Both the position numbers and the translations under genes were made by a program. Shown in pieces: positions 31,482-40,644 of a stretch of 64,000 bases of DNA; the first letter of the stretch is position 1; each line of letters starts with the position of its first letter. The DNA is taken from contig NZ_CP076023.1 in assembly GCF_018623035.1 (NCBI RefSeq), positions 3,038,001 to 3,102,000 on the forward strand. Reading direction: 5' to 3'. Source of the stretch: Cellulomonas dongxiuzhuiae (lineage in GTDB: Bacteria; Actinomycetota; Actinomycetes; Actinomycetales; Cellulomonadaceae). A model generated the notes under the pieces. That model searched no databases and was not told the DNA's origin. It was given only the letters and a program-made list of their open reading frames with translations.

Positions 31482-32278
31482 TGGACCTCGCGGTGACGTC
31501 CCTGCGCGCGGCTCGCACGCGCGCCGACCTGCGCCTGGCCCCCGGCGAGCGGCCGCTCGCGGGCGGCACGTGGCTCTTCTCGGAGCCGCAGCCGGGCGTG
31601 ACGGGTCTGGTGGACCTCATGTCGCTGGGGTGGGAGCCGGTCGCGCGCACGGCCGCGGGGCTGCGGGTCGCCGCGACGTGCACGGTCGAGCAGCTCGCGT
31701 CCCACGCCCCCGATCCCGCGTGGAACGCGTGGCCGACGGTCGCCGCGTGCGTGGACGCGCTGCTGATGTCGTTCAAGGTCCAGGCGCAGGCGACGGTCGG
31801 CGGCAACGTCGCGCTCGCGCTGCCCGCGGGTGCCATGACGAGCCTGCTCGCCGGTCTCGACGCGGTCGCCGTCGTCTGGACGCCCGACGGCGGGGAGCGA
31901 CGCGAGGCGGTCGCCGACCTCGTCGTCGGGCCCGGCCGCACGACGCTCGCACCGGGTGAGGTGCTGCGGGCGTTCGACGTCCCGACGCACGCGCTGGAGG
32001 CGCGTGCCGCGGTGCGGCAGATCGCGCTGACGGCGGTGGGGCGCTCGTCGTCGCTCGTCGTGGCCCGGCGCGACGCCGACGGCACCGTGACGCTCACGGT
32101 GACGGCCGCGACGCCCCGTCCCGTGCAGCACCGGTTCGCGTCCCCGCCCACGTCCGCGCAGGTCGACGGGGTCCTGACGGGGCTCGAGTGGTACGACGAC
32201 CTGCACGGCGCGCCGGACTGGCGACGCGCCGTGACGACCCTGCTCGCGCACGAGGTGCTCGCCGAGGTGGCCGCGTGA
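31481..32278 (+). CDS. xanthine dehydrogenase FAD-binding subunit
   Basis: A 265-residue flavoprotein subunit of the xanthine dehydrogenase/CO dehydrogenase medium-subunit family. Visible blocks are GERPLAGGTWLFSEPQPG (first FAD loop) and FKVQAQATVGGNVALALPAG (second FAD loop, the usual TxGGN motif). A C-terminal domain follows. It passes electrons from the iron-sulfur clusters to NAD+. The ATG shares its A with the regulator's TGA stop (TGATG), and its stop overlaps the large-subunit start (GTGA), so the whole dehydrogenase is co-translated. Confidence 0.87.
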   Translation: MDLAVTSLRAARTRADLRLAPGERPLAGGTWLFSEPQPGVTGLVDLMSLGWEPVARTAAGLRVAATCTVEQLASHAPDPAWNAWPTVAACVDALLMSFKVQAQATVGGNVALALPAGAMTSLLAGLDAVAVVWTPDGGERREAVADLVVGPGRTTLAPGEVLRAFDVPTHALEARAAVRQIALTAVGRSSSLVVARRDADGTVTLTVTAATPRPVQHRFASPPTSAQVDGVLTGLEWYDDLHGAPDWRRAVTTLLAHEVLAEVAA

Positions 32279-35019
32279 GGGTCGACGGCCGCGACGTGAC
32301 CGCGGTGCCCGAACCCGGCCAGTGCCTGCGCACGTTCCTGCGCCAGGAGGGGCACGTCGCGGTGAGGAAGGGCTGCGACGCGGGCGACTGCGGTGCGTGC
32401 ACGGTCCTCGTCGACGGGCAGGCCCGCCACTCCTGCCTGGTGCCGGCGGTGCGGGCGCTCGACGCCGAGGTCACCACGGCCGCCGGGCTCGGCACGCCCG
32501 ACGCGCTGAGCCCCGTGCAGCAGGCGTTCGTCGACGCGCAGGGCTTCCAGTGCGGCTTCTGCACCGCCGGCATGGTCGTCACGGCGACCGCGCTGGCCGA
32601 CGACGACGGGCACGTGCACCTCGACGAGGAGACGCTCGTCCGCCGGTTCAAGGGCAACCTGTGCCGCTGCACCGGGTACCGCTCGGTGCGCGACGCGCTG
32701 GCCGGCAAGACGAATGTCGTGCGCGACGGCGGCGTGGGCGACTCCGTGGCCGTCCCCGCCGGCCGGCGCCTGGTGTGCGGGCGCGAGCCGTTCACGCTCG
32801 ACGAGCCGCCCGCGGGCCTGCTGCACCTGGCGGTGCTCGGCTCGCCGCACGTGCACGCGCGGATCCTGTCGGTCGACACGAGCCGCGCCCGGGCCCTGCC
32901 GGGCGTGCACCTGGTCCTCACGCACCGCGACTCCCCGGACGTCCTGTTCTCGACGGGCCGCCACCAGCACCGCACGGACGACCCGGACGACACGCGCGTC
33001 CTCGACGACGTCGTGCGGTTCCACGGGCAGCGCGTCGCGGCGGTCGTCGCGGACTCGCCCACACTCGCGCGCGCCGCGTGCGCGCTCATCGACGTCACCT
33101 ACGAGCCGCTGCCGGCGGTCCTCGACCCCGAGGAGGCGCGCCGCCCGGGTGCCCCGCTGGTGCACGGCGACAAGGACGCCGCCACGTCCCGCATCGCCGA
33201 CCCGTCGCGCAACGTCGTCGCCGCGAGCCACGGCGAGGTCGGTGACGTGGCCGGCGCGCTGGCGGCGTCCGCGCACGTCGTGCGGGGCACGTGGCGTACG
33301 GCCCGCGTGTCGCACGCCGCGCTCGAGACGCACGCGGCCGTGGGGTGGCTCGACGACGACGGGCGGCTCGTGGTCCGCACCAGCACGCAGGTCCCGTTCC
33401 TCGTGCGCGACGAGCTGTGCCACGTGTTCGGCCTGGACCGCGAGCGCGTGCGGGTCGTCGCCGCGCGCGTCGGGGGCGGGTTCGGGGGGAAGCAGGAGCT
33501 GCTCACCGAGGACCTCGTGACGCTCGCGGTGCTGCGCACGGGCCGGCCGGTGCAGTACGAGATGACGCGCGAGGACGAGCTCGCGCTGGCGCCCTGCCGT
33601 CACCCGGTGCGCGTCGCGGTCACGCTGGGCGCCGACGCCGACGGCCGCCTGACCGCGATGCGCCTCGACGTGCTGACCGACACCGGCGCGTACGGCAACC
33701 ACGCGCCGGGCGTGCTGTTCCACGGCATCCACGAGTCGGTCGCGCAGTACCGCTGCGCGGCCAAGCGCGTCGACGCCGAGGCGGTGTACACCCACCAGCT
33801 GCCGTCGGGCGCGTTCCGCGGCTACGGGCTGGGTCAGGTGCTGTTCGGGCTCGAGTCCGCGATGGACGAGCTCGCGCGCGAGGTGGGGCTGGACCCGTTC
33901 GAGCTGCGGCGACGCAACGTCGTGCGTCCCGGTGACCCGTTCCTGGTCAACCACGCCGACACGACGACGGACCTCGGGTACGGCGTGGCCGGGCCGGACG
34001 ACGACACCCCGTCGTACGGGCTGCTCGAGTGCCTCGACCTCGTCGAGGACGCGCTGGCCACGACGCGGGCGGGCGACGCCGCGCTCGTGCCGGCCGGTGG
34101 CCGGTGGCGCGTGGGCGAGGGCATGGCGGTCGCGATGATCGCGACGATCCCGCCACGCGGCCACCACTCGACCGCGACCGTGTCGGTCGACGCCGACGGG
34201 CGGTACGAGGTCGGGGTCGGCACCGCGGAGTTCGGCAACGGCACGTCGACGGTGCACGTGCAGCTCGTCGCGACCGCGCTGGGCACGACGCCGGACCGCG
34301 TGCGGCTGCGGCAGTCGGACACCGACGGGTCCGGGTTCGACACCGGCGCGTACGGGTCGACGGGGTCCGTGGTCGCGGGCCGGGCGGTGGCGCAGGCCGC
34401 GGCGCGGGTGCGCGCGGACCTGGTCGCGGCGGCGTGCGCGGTGGTCGGTGCCGGTGCGACGTCCGACGACGGGGCTGCGTCGGTCGTCGTCGGACCCGAC
34501 GGTGTGCACGTGGGCGACCACCTGGTGACGTTCGCCGAGCTCGGCCCCCGCACCGCCGAGGGGTCGCACCACGGCAGCCCCCGGTCGGTCGCGTTCAACG
34601 TGCACGGCTTCCGCGTCGCGGTCGACACCGCGACGGGGACGGTCCGCGTCCTGCAGTCGGCGCAGGCCGCCGACGCCGGCGTCGTCCTCAACCCCGAGCA
34701 GCTGCGCGGGCAGATCGAGGGCGGCGTCGCGCAGGGCATCGGGTCGGCGCTGCAGGAGGAGACCGTGCTGCACGGTGGCGTCGTGACCTCTCGGACGTTC
34801 CGTGGCTACCGCGTCCCGCAGATGGCCGACGTCCCCCCGACGCGCGTCCTGCTGGCCCGCACCCGCGACGGCCTGGGCCCGCACGGGGCCAAGTCCATGA
34901 GCGAGGCGCCGTACAACCCGGTCGCCCCCGCCCTGGCCAACGCGGTCCGCGACGCGCTGGGCGTCCGCCCGCACGAGATCCCGATGACGAAGGACCGCCT
35001 CTGGCGGCTCCTGCACTGA
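32275..35019 (+). CDS. xanthine dehydrogenase, fused 2Fe-2S and molybdopterin subunits
   Basis: A 914-residue fusion. The N-terminal ~155 residues bind two [2Fe-2S] clusters: plant-type cysteines at 34, 39, 42 and 54 (CDAGDCGAC) and the second set at 93, 96, 130 and 132 (CGFC, CRC). The remainder is the molybdenum hydroxylase with GGGFGGKQELLTED, SGAFRGYGLGQVLFGLE (substrate Arg) and GAKSMSEAPYNPV holding the catalytic Glu. It oxidises hypoxanthine and xanthine to urate together with the FAD subunit encoded upstream. Fusion of small and large subunits with a separate FAD protein differs from the usual three-gene or one-gene layouts. Purine specificity rests on context. Confidence 0.9.
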   Translation: MRVDGRDVTAVPEPGQCLRTFLRQEGHVAVRKGCDAGDCGACTVLVDGQARHSCLVPAVRALDAEVTTAAGLGTPDALSPVQQAFVDAQGFQCGFCTAGMVVTATALADDDGHVHLDEETLVRRFKGNLCRCTGYRSVRDALAGKTNVVRDGGVGDSVAVPAGRRLVCGREPFTLDEPPAGLLHLAVLGSPHVHARILSVDTSRARALPGVHLVLTHRDSPDVLFSTGRHQHRTDDPDDTRVLDDVVRFHGQRVAAVVADSPTLARAACALIDVTYEPLPAVLDPEEARRPGAPLVHGDKDAATSRIADPSRNVVAASHGEVGDVAGALAASAHVVRGTWRTARVSHAALETHAAVGWLDDDGRLVVRTSTQVPFLVRDELCHVFGLDRERVRVVAARVGGGFGGKQELLTEDLVTLAVLRTGRPVQYEMTREDELALAPCRHPVRVAVTLGADADGRLTAMRLDVLTDTGAYGNHAPGVLFHGIHESVAQYRCAAKRVDAEAVYTHQLPSGAFRGYGLGQVLFGLESAMDELAREVGLDPFELRRRNVVRPGDPFLVNHADTTTDLGYGVAGPDDDTPSYGLLECLDLVEDALATTRAGDAALVPAGGRWRVGEGMAVAMIATIPPRGHHSTATVSVDADGRYEVGVGTAEFGNGTSTVHVQLVATALGTTPDRVRLRQSDTDGSGFDTGAYGSTGSVVAGRAVAQAAARVRADLVAAACAVVGAGATSDDGAASVVVGPDGVHVGDHLVTFAELGPRTAEGSHHGSPRSVAFNVHGFRVAVDTATGTVRVLQSAQAADAGVVLNPEQLRGQIEGGVAQGIGSALQEETVLHGGVVTSRTFRGYRVPQMADVPPTRVLLARTRDGLGPHGAKSMSEAPYNPVAPALANAVRDALGVRPHEIPMTKDRLWRLLH

Positions 35020-35029
35020 CCCGTCTGCG

Positions 35030-35086
35030 GAAGTGGTCACGCCTGTGACCACCTCTCGGCCCCGGCCGTCCAGGTGTGACCACTTC
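35030..35086. repeat. 57-bp palindromic repeat element, copy A
   Basis: The element is bounded by GAAGTGGTCAC (35030-35040) and its inverse GTGACCACTTC (35076-35086), with an internal GTGACCAC at 35045-35052. Two further copies lie at 55481-55538 and 56594-56650. All three are intergenic and 57-58 bases long. It starts ten bases after the xanthine dehydrogenase stop and could also act as a transcript end. Confidence 0.78.
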
Positions 35087-35190
35087 AGCGTCGAGGGGTC
35101 GCCCGTCGAGGCTGACGTCGAGACCGGTCCTGGTCGTCCTCAGCACACTTGGTCGACGACGCAGCGCCGGGTGGCGGGCGCCGGCCGCCG

Positions 35191-36129
35191 TCAGCGGGGG
35201 TGGATCGCCGCCGTCGTCGTCGACAGGGGCCGGCCCGTGGCGCCGTGACGTGCCATGACGACCTCCGCCAGGATGGACAGCGCGACCTCCTCGGGCGTCG
35301 AGCCGCCCAGGTCGAGGCCGATGGGTGAGCGCAGGCGTGCCAGCGCGTCGGGGCCCACCCCGGCCGCGCGCAGCGCCTCGACGCGGCGCGCGTGCGTGGT
35401 CCGCGAGCCCATCGCCCCGACGTACCGGGCGGGTGAGGCGAGCGCCGCCGTGAGGGTCGGGACGTCGACGCGCTGGTCGTGCGTCAGGACGGCGACCGCG
35501 TGCGCGGCCGTCAGCGGGTGCGCGGCCAGCCAGCGGTCGGGCCAGTCGCGGACCACCGCGTAGGCGTCGGGGAAGCGCTCCTTGGTCGCGAACAGCGGGC
35601 GCTGGTCGAGCACCGTGACGGCGAGCCCGCAGGCCGCGGCCAGGCGTGTGAGCGCGACCGCGTGCTCGCCCGCGCCGACGACGAGCAGCGGGTGCGCGGC
35701 CGGCGTGCGCAGCGTGACGAGCGGCGCGTCGGCGCAGACACGTCCCTGCTCGTCGAGCAGCAGGCACGCGTCGAGGCCCTCGGCGGCGCGGCGCACCTGG
35801 TGCAACGCGCCCTCGGGGAGCGCCGTCACCTCGTGGACCAGCACCGTGATCGTCCCGCCGCACGTGAGTCCCGGTGCACCGAGGTCGTCGCCGACCCCGT
35901 ACGTCACGACGTGCGCCGGCCCCCCGTCGAGCAACCCCCTGCTGCGCTCGACGAGGTCCGACTCCACGCACCCGCCCGACACGCTGCCCGCCACGGTGCC
36001 GTCCGACCCCACGAGGAACGACGACCCGACCGCACGCGGCGCGCTGCCCTCGACACGCACGACCGTCGCCGCCACGACGCGTTGACCGGCGTCGAGGCGG
36101 CGGACGACCTCCGCGGCCTGGTCCAGCAT
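35191..36129 (-). CDS. xdhC: XdhC-family molybdenum cofactor maturation protein
   Basis: A 312-residue XdhC/CoxI protein. Such proteins bind the molybdenum cofactor, help its sulfuration and insert it into xanthine dehydrogenase. The N-terminal domain has RVEGSAPRAVGSSFLVG and VSGGCVESDLV. The conserved Cys/Gly segment GLTCGGTITVLVHEV and a C-terminal Rossmann domain (LLVVGAGEHAVALTRLAAA) ending in SPIGLDLGGSTPEEVALSI complete it. It is transcribed away from the dehydrogenase genes, divergent from guaD across GAAAC box 3. No strong Shine-Dalgarno is seen before the ATG at 36129. Confidence 0.92.
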   Translation of the reverse strand: MLDQAAEVVRRLDAGQRVVAATVVRVEGSAPRAVGSSFLVGSDGTVAGSVSGGCVESDLVERSRGLLDGGPAHVVTYGVGDDLGAPGLTCGGTITVLVHEVTALPEGALHQVRRAAEGLDACLLLDEQGRVCADAPLVTLRTPAAHPLLVVGAGEHAVALTRLAAACGLAVTVLDQRPLFATKERFPDAYAVVRDWPDRWLAAHPLTAAHAVAVLTHDQRVDVPTLTAALASPARYVGAMGSRTTHARRVEALRAAGVGPDALARLRSPIGLDLGGSTPEEVALSILAEVVMARHGATGRPLSTTTAAIHPR

Positions 36130-36142
36130 GCTGCGACGTTAC

Positions 36143-36156
36143 GAAATAAATGTTTC
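36143..36156. promoter_or_regulatory. GAAAY-N4-GTTTC box 3 (xdhC/guaD divergent promoters)
   Basis: GAAATAAATGTTTC keeps the inverted repeat with one C-to-T change in the left arm and a 4-base spacer. It lies 14 bases before the xdhC start and 78 before guaD, in an AT-rich patch unlike its surroundings. One bound regulator here could control both directions. Confidence 0.58.
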
Positions 36157-36233
36157 GAGAACCGGCGCGCGAGGGTAACGGCGCCGAAACAGGGCGACCG
36201 CACCCTCGAGGCAGGACATCGAGAGGAGTCACC

Positions 36234-36794
36234 ATGTCGATCGTCATCGACCCCGTGGGCACCACCCGTCGCACCGCCGCACCGGCCGACCGGCCGGTCC
36301 CCGCGCGCGCCGACCTGCCGACCGACGCCGACGCCCGGTGGCTGCGCCGCGCGGTCGACCTCGCGGCCGCCAACGTCGCCCAGGGCGGCGGACCGTTCGG
36401 CGCCGTCGTCGTCGCGGACGGGATCGAGGTGGCCGTCGGGCAGAACCGCGTCACGCGCGACCTGGACCCGACGGCCCACGCCGAGGTGCAGGCCATCCGC
36501 GCCGCGTGCCGCGCCGCCGGGACGTTCGCGCTCGACGGCATGACGCTCTACACGTCGTGCGAGCCGTGCCCCATGTGCCTGGCCGCGAGCCTGTGGACAC
36601 GGCTGGACCGCGTGGTGTTCGCCGCGGACCGCCACGACGCGAGCCGCGGCGGGTTCGACGACTCCGCGTTCTACGAGCTCCTCGCCGTCGACCGGAGCAC
36701 GTGGGACCGCACACGCGTGCAGGAGCTGCGGCTGCCGGGGTGCACGCGCCCGTTCGACGCCTGGCTCGCGCAGGCGGCACGCACCGCCTACTGA
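36234..36794 (+). CDS. guaD: guanine deaminase (cytidine-deaminase fold)
   Basis: A 186-residue zinc deaminase. The zinc and proton-shuttle motif is DPTAHAEVQAIRAACR (His and catalytic Glu), and the two Cys ligands are in TSCEPCPMCLAA. The GGGPFGAVVVADG block before them and RGGFDDSAFYELL after them match the Bacillus GuaD group rather than tRNA-adenosine deaminase TadA. Conversion of guanine to xanthine would feed the xanthine dehydrogenase encoded nearby. The ATG at 36234 follows GAGAGGAG; the frame is open further upstream across the promoter, which argues against a longer start. Confidence 0.87.
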   Translation: MSIVIDPVGTTRRTAAPADRPVPARADLPTDADARWLRRAVDLAAANVAQGGGPFGAVVVADGIEVAVGQNRVTRDLDPTAHAEVQAIRAACRAAGTFALDGMTLYTSCEPCPMCLAASLWTRLDRVVFAADRHDASRGGFDDSAFYELLAVDRSTWDRTRVQELRLPGCTRPFDAWLAQAARTAY

Positions 36795-36926
36795 CCGGTA
36801 CCGGCACCGGCGGAATGCTCCTGGACGGTCGACGAGACCGAACCGTGACCGTCGAGGGGCGGCGTTTACACCGGGGACATGAACCGCGACACGAGCCGAC
36901 ACGCCGCGTCCGTAGCGTCACCGCGC

Positions 36927-36940
36927 GCAACACCTGTTTC
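36927..36940. promoter_or_regulatory. GAAAC-type box 4 (ABC importer)
   Basis: GCAACACCTGTTTC has a perfect right arm and one mismatch in the left arm (GCAAC) at the same 4-base spacing as boxes 1-3. It lies 49 bases before the start of the substrate-binding lipoprotein. Weaker alone, it is supported by the other three sites in the island. Confidence 0.45.
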
Positions 36941-36988
36941 ACCGCAGCGCGCGACCCCCTCGCGCCCGTCCCCCCAGATGGAGTGCCG

Positions 36989-38068
36989 ATGACCCTCCCC
37001 CAGCTTCCCCGGCGCGCGCACCGCACGCGGTTCACCGGCTTCGCGGCCGCGGGCGCGGCCCTCGCGCTCGTCCTGGGTGCCTGCTCGTCCGGCGCCGACG
37101 CCGAGGCGGGCGAGGACGCCGGCGCGGACGGTGCCGACCACGGCGACATCACGGTCCAGCTCTCGTGGATCAAGAACGCCGAGTTCGCGGGCGAGTTCTT
37201 CGCCGACAGCAAGGGCTACTTCGAGGACGCGGGCTTCAGCTCCGTGACCCTCAACGCCGGCCCGGGCGCCACGGAGTCGATCGTGCTGTCCGGGGGCGCC
37301 GACTTCGGCCTGTCCAACGCGATCTCGGTCGGACAGGTCGTGGCGGAGGAGGACGCTCCGCTCAAGATCGTCGGGACGACGTTCCAGCGCAACCCGTTCA
37401 CGATCCTGTCGCTCACGGACGGCGGTGACATCGCGACGCCCGAGGACCTCAAGGGCAAGCGCATCGGCGTGCAGGCGGGCCCCAACGAGGCGCTGTTCGA
37501 CGCGCTGCTCGCGATCAACGAGATCGACCCGGCCGAGGTCACCAAGGTGCCGGTCGAGTACGACCCGTCGCCGCTGGTCAACGGCGAGGTCGACGGGTTC
37601 CTCGCGTACGTGACCAACGAGTCCATCACGGTCGAGGCCGAGGGCAACGCGGTCACCAACCTGCTCTTCGCGGACAACGGCCTGCCGTTCGTCGCGGAGT
37701 CCGTCGTGACGACGCAGGAGATGATCGAGAACGAGCCGGAGAAGGTGAAGGCGTTCCTCGCCGCGGAGATCCGCGGGTGGAAGGACGCGGTCGCCGACCC
37801 CGAGGAGGGTGCGCGCCTGGCCGTCGAGGAGTACGGGGCCGACCTCGAGCTCGACATGGACAAGGAGATCCAGCAGGCCACGATCCAGATCGACCTGATC
37901 GTCACCGACGAGACGGAGGAGAACGGCCTGTTCACCATCTCGGACGACCTCATCGAGCAGAACCTGCGGACGCTCGCCGCGGCGGGCATCGAGCTCGAGG
38001 CCGACGACCTGTTCGACCTCTCGCTGCTCACCGAGCTGCTCGAGGAGCAGCCGGACCTGGCGAAGTGA
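36989..38068 (+). CDS. ABC transporter substrate-binding lipoprotein (NMT1/SsuA type)
   Basis: A 359-residue binding protein. A signal peptide ([18 protein letters not shown]) ends in the lipobox LGAC, so it is anchored outside the membrane. An acidic linker precedes the domain that starts [20 protein letters not shown]. This is the NMT1/THI5/SsuA group that binds thiamin precursors, riboflavin, sulfonates or nitrate. [20 protein letters not shown] and [18 protein letters not shown] are family blocks. Its place in the purine island behind GAAAC box 4 suggests a purine or ureide ligand. The ATG at 36989 is chosen because the signal peptide follows it. Confidence 0.88.
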   Translation: MTLPQLPRRAHRTRFTGFAAAGAALALVLGACSSGADAEAGEDAGADGADHGDITVQLSWIKNAEFAGEFFADSKGYFEDAGFSSVTLNAGPGATESIVLSGGADFGLSNAISVGQVVAEEDAPLKIVGTTFQRNPFTILSLTDGGDIATPEDLKGKRIGVQAGPNEALFDALLAINEIDPAEVTKVPVEYDPSPLVNGEVDGFLAYVTNESITVEAEGNAVTNLLFADNGLPFVAESVVTTQEMIENEPEKVKAFLAAEIRGWKDAVADPEEGARLAVEEYGADLELDMDKEIQQATIQIDLIVTDETEENGLFTISDDLIEQNLRTLAAAGIELEADDLFDLSLLTELLEEQPDLAK

Positions 38069-38078
38069 CCCCGCCCCG

Positions 38079-38900
38079 ATGACGCACGTGCAGCAGGACG
38101 CCGGTGCCCGGCGGACCCCCTCGGGTCCGCTGGGCACCGGGGTGCGCCTCGACCACCTGGGCAAGACGTTCACGACGGGCCGCCGCCACGTCACCGCGCT
38201 CCAGGACACGACGCTGCTGACCGACAAGGGCAGCTTCCTGTCGCTGCTCGGTCCGTCCGGGTGCGGCAAGTCGACGATCCTGCGCATCCTCGCGGGGCTC
38301 GAGGAGCCGACGACGGGCACGGCGCTCGTCGAGGGCCGGACCCCGGTCGAGCTGCGCGCCGAGCACGCGCTCGGCATCGCCTTCCAGGACTCCGCGCTCC
38401 TGCCGTGGCGCAGCGTGGTGGCGAACATCCGCCTGCCGTTCGAGGTTGCCGGGACGCCCGTCGACGACGCGCTCGTGGCGGACCTCGTCCGGCTCGTCGG
38501 GCTCGAGGGCTTCGAGAAGGCGAAGCCCGCGCAGCTCTCGGGCGGCATGCGCCAGCGCGTGTCGATCGCGCGGGCGCTCGTCGTGCAGCCGTCGGTCCTG
38601 CTGCTCGACGAGCCGTTCGGCGCGCTGGACGACATGACGCGCCAGCGCCTCAACCTCGAGCTGCTGCGCATCTGGACCGAGAAGCCCGCGACGACCCTCA
38701 TGGTCACCCACGGCATCTCGGAGGCGATCTTCCTGTCCGACCAGGTCGCGGTCATGAGCCCGCGGCCGGGGCGGGTCAAGGAGGTCGTCGACGTCGACCT
38801 GCCGCGCCCACGCACGCCGGAGATGATGCGCACGCCCGAGTTCCACGCGCTGCACGACCACGCGTCGGAGCTGCTCTTCGGCGGCGGGGCGGTCGCGTGA
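38079..38900 (+). CDS. ABC transporter ATP-binding protein (SsuB/TauB type)
   Basis: A 273-residue ATPase. Walker A is [18 protein letters not shown] (about residues 55-72), the Q-loop is [12 protein letters not shown], the signature is [15 protein letters not shown], Walker B is [13 protein letters not shown] and the switch His is in [10 protein letters not shown]. It resembles SsuB, TauB and the riboflavin/thiamin-precursor importers. It is ten bases after the binding-protein stop and overlaps the first permease start (GTGA). It drives uptake by the purine-island importer. Confidence 0.93.
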   Translation: MTHVQQDAGARRTPSGPLGTGVRLDHLGKTFTTGRRHVTALQDTTLLTDKGSFLSLLGPSGCGKSTILRILAGLEEPTTGTALVEGRTPVELRAEHALGIAFQDSALLPWRSVVANIRLPFEVAGTPVDDALVADLVRLVGLEGFEKAKPAQLSGGMRQRVSIARALVVQPSVLLLDEPFGALDDMTRQRLNLELLRIWTEKPATTLMVTHGISEAIFLSDQVAVMSPRPGRVKEVVDVDLPRPRTPEMMRTPEFHALHDHASELLFGGGAVA

Positions 38901-39766
38901 GCGTCGTGACGGGCGAGGCGGGGACGCCCGGCACGACGTCCGCTCCGCCGCGGCGGACCGTCCGGGGCGTGCGTGCCACGGCCCGCCGCTGGGCGCCCGC
39001 CGCGGTCGGTGTCGTCGGCGTCGTCGCCGTGTGGTGGCTCGCGGCCGTCACCGTGCTGGCCGGCACGACGACGCCCACCCCCCTGGGGGTGCTGCGCGGG
39101 TTCGCCGACGACGGGCTCGGGTTCTACGTCGCGCACCTGTCCGTCACGCTCGAGGAGGCGGTGCGCGGCTTCGCCGTCGGCAACGGGCTCGCGCTGCTGC
39201 TGGCCTCGCTGGTGCTCCTGGTGCCGGCGCTCGAGCGGCTCATCATGCAGGTCGCCGTCATCAGCTACTGCCTACCGCTGGTCGCGATCACGCCGATCCT
39301 CTACATCGTCATCGGTCCGCCGCCGTCCGGTGAGCCGTCGGGCACGGCCGTCGTCCTCGCGGCGCTGTCGGTGTTCTTCACGACCGTCGTCGGTGCGGTG
39401 CTGGGCTTCCGGTCCGCCGATCCCGCGAGCCTCGACGTCGTGACCGTCTTCGGCGGCGGCCGCTGGCAGCAGCTCGTGCGCGTGCGGCTGGTCGCGGCGC
39501 TGCCGGGCATCATCGGCGCGCTGCAGGTCGCCGCGCCCGCGGCGCTGCTCGGCGCGATCCTCGGCGAGTACATCGGGGGCGTCGACCGCGGCGTGGGTCC
39601 CGCGCTGGTCAACGCGGGGCAGTCGCTGAACGCCGAGCGGGCGTGGGGCATCGCGCTGGTGTGCGCGCTGCTCGCGGGTGCGGGGTACGCGCTGTTCGCG
39701 GTGCTCGCGCGGGTCGTCACGCCCTGGTCGGCGGGCGGCAGCGGGCCGGACGGCGGTGCGCCGTGA
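38897..39766 (+). CDS. ABC transporter permease 1 (SsuC type)
   Basis: A 289-residue BPD_transp_1 membrane protein. After a basic N-terminal tail, the first helix ([20 protein letters not shown]) is followed by about five more. The coupling loop that contacts the ATPase is near [20 protein letters not shown]. It probably pairs with the second permease as a heterodimer. The GTG at 38897 overlaps the ATPase stop, and its own stop overlaps the next start (GTGA). Relatives move sulfonates, nitrate or pyrimidine precursors; a purine or ureide is inferred here. Confidence 0.9.
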   Translation: MSVVTGEAGTPGTTSAPPRRTVRGVRATARRWAPAAVGVVGVVAVWWLAAVTVLAGTTTPTPLGVLRGFADDGLGFYVAHLSVTLEEAVRGFAVGNGLALLLASLVLLVPALERLIMQVAVISYCLPLVAITPILYIVIGPPPSGEPSGTAVVLAALSVFFTTVVGAVLGFRSADPASLDVVTVFGGGRWQQLVRVRLVAALPGIIGALQVAAPAALLGAILGEYIGGVDRGVGPALVNAGQSLNAERAWGIALVCALLAGAGYALFAVLARVVTPWSAGGSGPDGGAP

Positions 39767-40644
39767 GCGCGCCCGGCAGCGCCGCGACGGTCATACCGAC
39801 GCCGGCACCGGGGCCCGTACCGGTCGACGGCGCCCCGCGCGGCCGCTCGCACCCCGCGTGGCGGCGGGTCGGGCGGGTGCTGCTCGACGCGGCCGCGACC
39901 ACCGTCGTCGTGCTGGTGGCGTGGACCGGCCTGCTGGCCGTGTTCGACGTCTCCCCGTACGTCGGCAAGGGGCCGGCGCAGGTGTGGGAGCACCTGGTGA
40001 CCGACGCCGACGCCGGCAGCAACCGCACCGAGGTGCTCGGCCTGCTCGGCGAGACGCTGGCGGACGCCTCGATCGGGTTCGTCGTCGGCATGGCGGCGGC
40101 GCTCGTGCTCGCGGCCGCGATCGTGCTGTCGCGCACCGCCGAGGCGGCGATCATGCCCGTCGCGATGCTGCTGCGGTCCGTGCCGCTCATCGCGCTCGCG
40201 CCGATCATCGTGCTCCTCGTGGGGCGCGGCGTGGCGTCGGTCGCGGTGATGAGCGGGATCGTCGTGCTGTTCCCCGCGCTGGTGACCATCGTGCTGGGGC
40301 TGCGCTCGGCGTCACCGCAGATGCGCGACCTGGTGACCGTCCTGGGCGGCGGGCCACGCACCGTGCTGCGCCTGGTGCAGCTGCCCGCGGCGCTGCCGGC
40401 AGTGTTCGCCGCCGTGAGGATCTCCGTGCCCGGGGCGATCACCGGTGCCCTCATCGCCGAGTGGCTCGCCACCGGAGGCGGCATCGGGTACGGCGTCGTG
40501 TCGGCCGTCGGCCGCGCGCAGAACACCAAGGTGTGGGCGCTGGTCGTGGTGGTCACGCTCGCGTCGCTCGTCCTCTACACGCTCGCGCAGCTGGTCGAGC
40601 AGTGGGTGCTCGCGCGGTTCGGCCCGGCGGCGGGGCGTGCCTGA
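39763..40644 (+). CDS. ABC transporter permease 2 (SsuC type)
   Basis: A 293-residue BPD_transp_1 permease. A Pro-rich cytoplasmic tail precedes helices VVVLVAWTGLLAVFDV, VGMAAALVLAAAIVL, PLIALAPIIVLLVG and others. The ATPase-coupling loop is LGGGPRTVLRLVQLPAALPA. Two different permease genes in tandem imply a heterodimeric channel. The GTG at 39763 overlaps the previous stop. The mocA gene starts eight bases before this gene's stop, tying cofactor synthesis to purine uptake. Confidence 0.9.
   Translation: MSAPGSAATVIPTPAPGPVPVDGAPRGRSHPAWRRVGRVLLDAAATTVVVLVAWTGLLAVFDVSPYVGKGPAQVWEHLVTDADAGSNRTEVLGLLGETLADASIGFVVGMAAALVLAAAIVLSRTAEAAIMPVAMLLRSVPLIALAPIIVLLVGRGVASVAVMSGIVVLFPALVTIVLGLRSASPQMRDLVTVLGGGPRTVLRLVQLPAALPAVFAAVRISVPGAITGALIAEWLATGGGIGYGVVSAVGRAQNTKVWALVVVVTLASLVLYTLAQLVEQWVLARFGPAAGRA

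Noticed and set aside
31108..35052. A 1314-codon leftward open frame opposite the regulator and xanthine dehydrogenase genes
   Set aside because: It is a shadow of the real genes: very high GC leaves the antisense frame without stops, and the translation is Arg/Val/His-rich with no domain.
36165..36195. Further GAAAC (36187) before guaD as an extra regulator box
   Set aside because: There is no inverted partner GTTTC four bases on (CGACC is present instead), so it does not fit the pattern.
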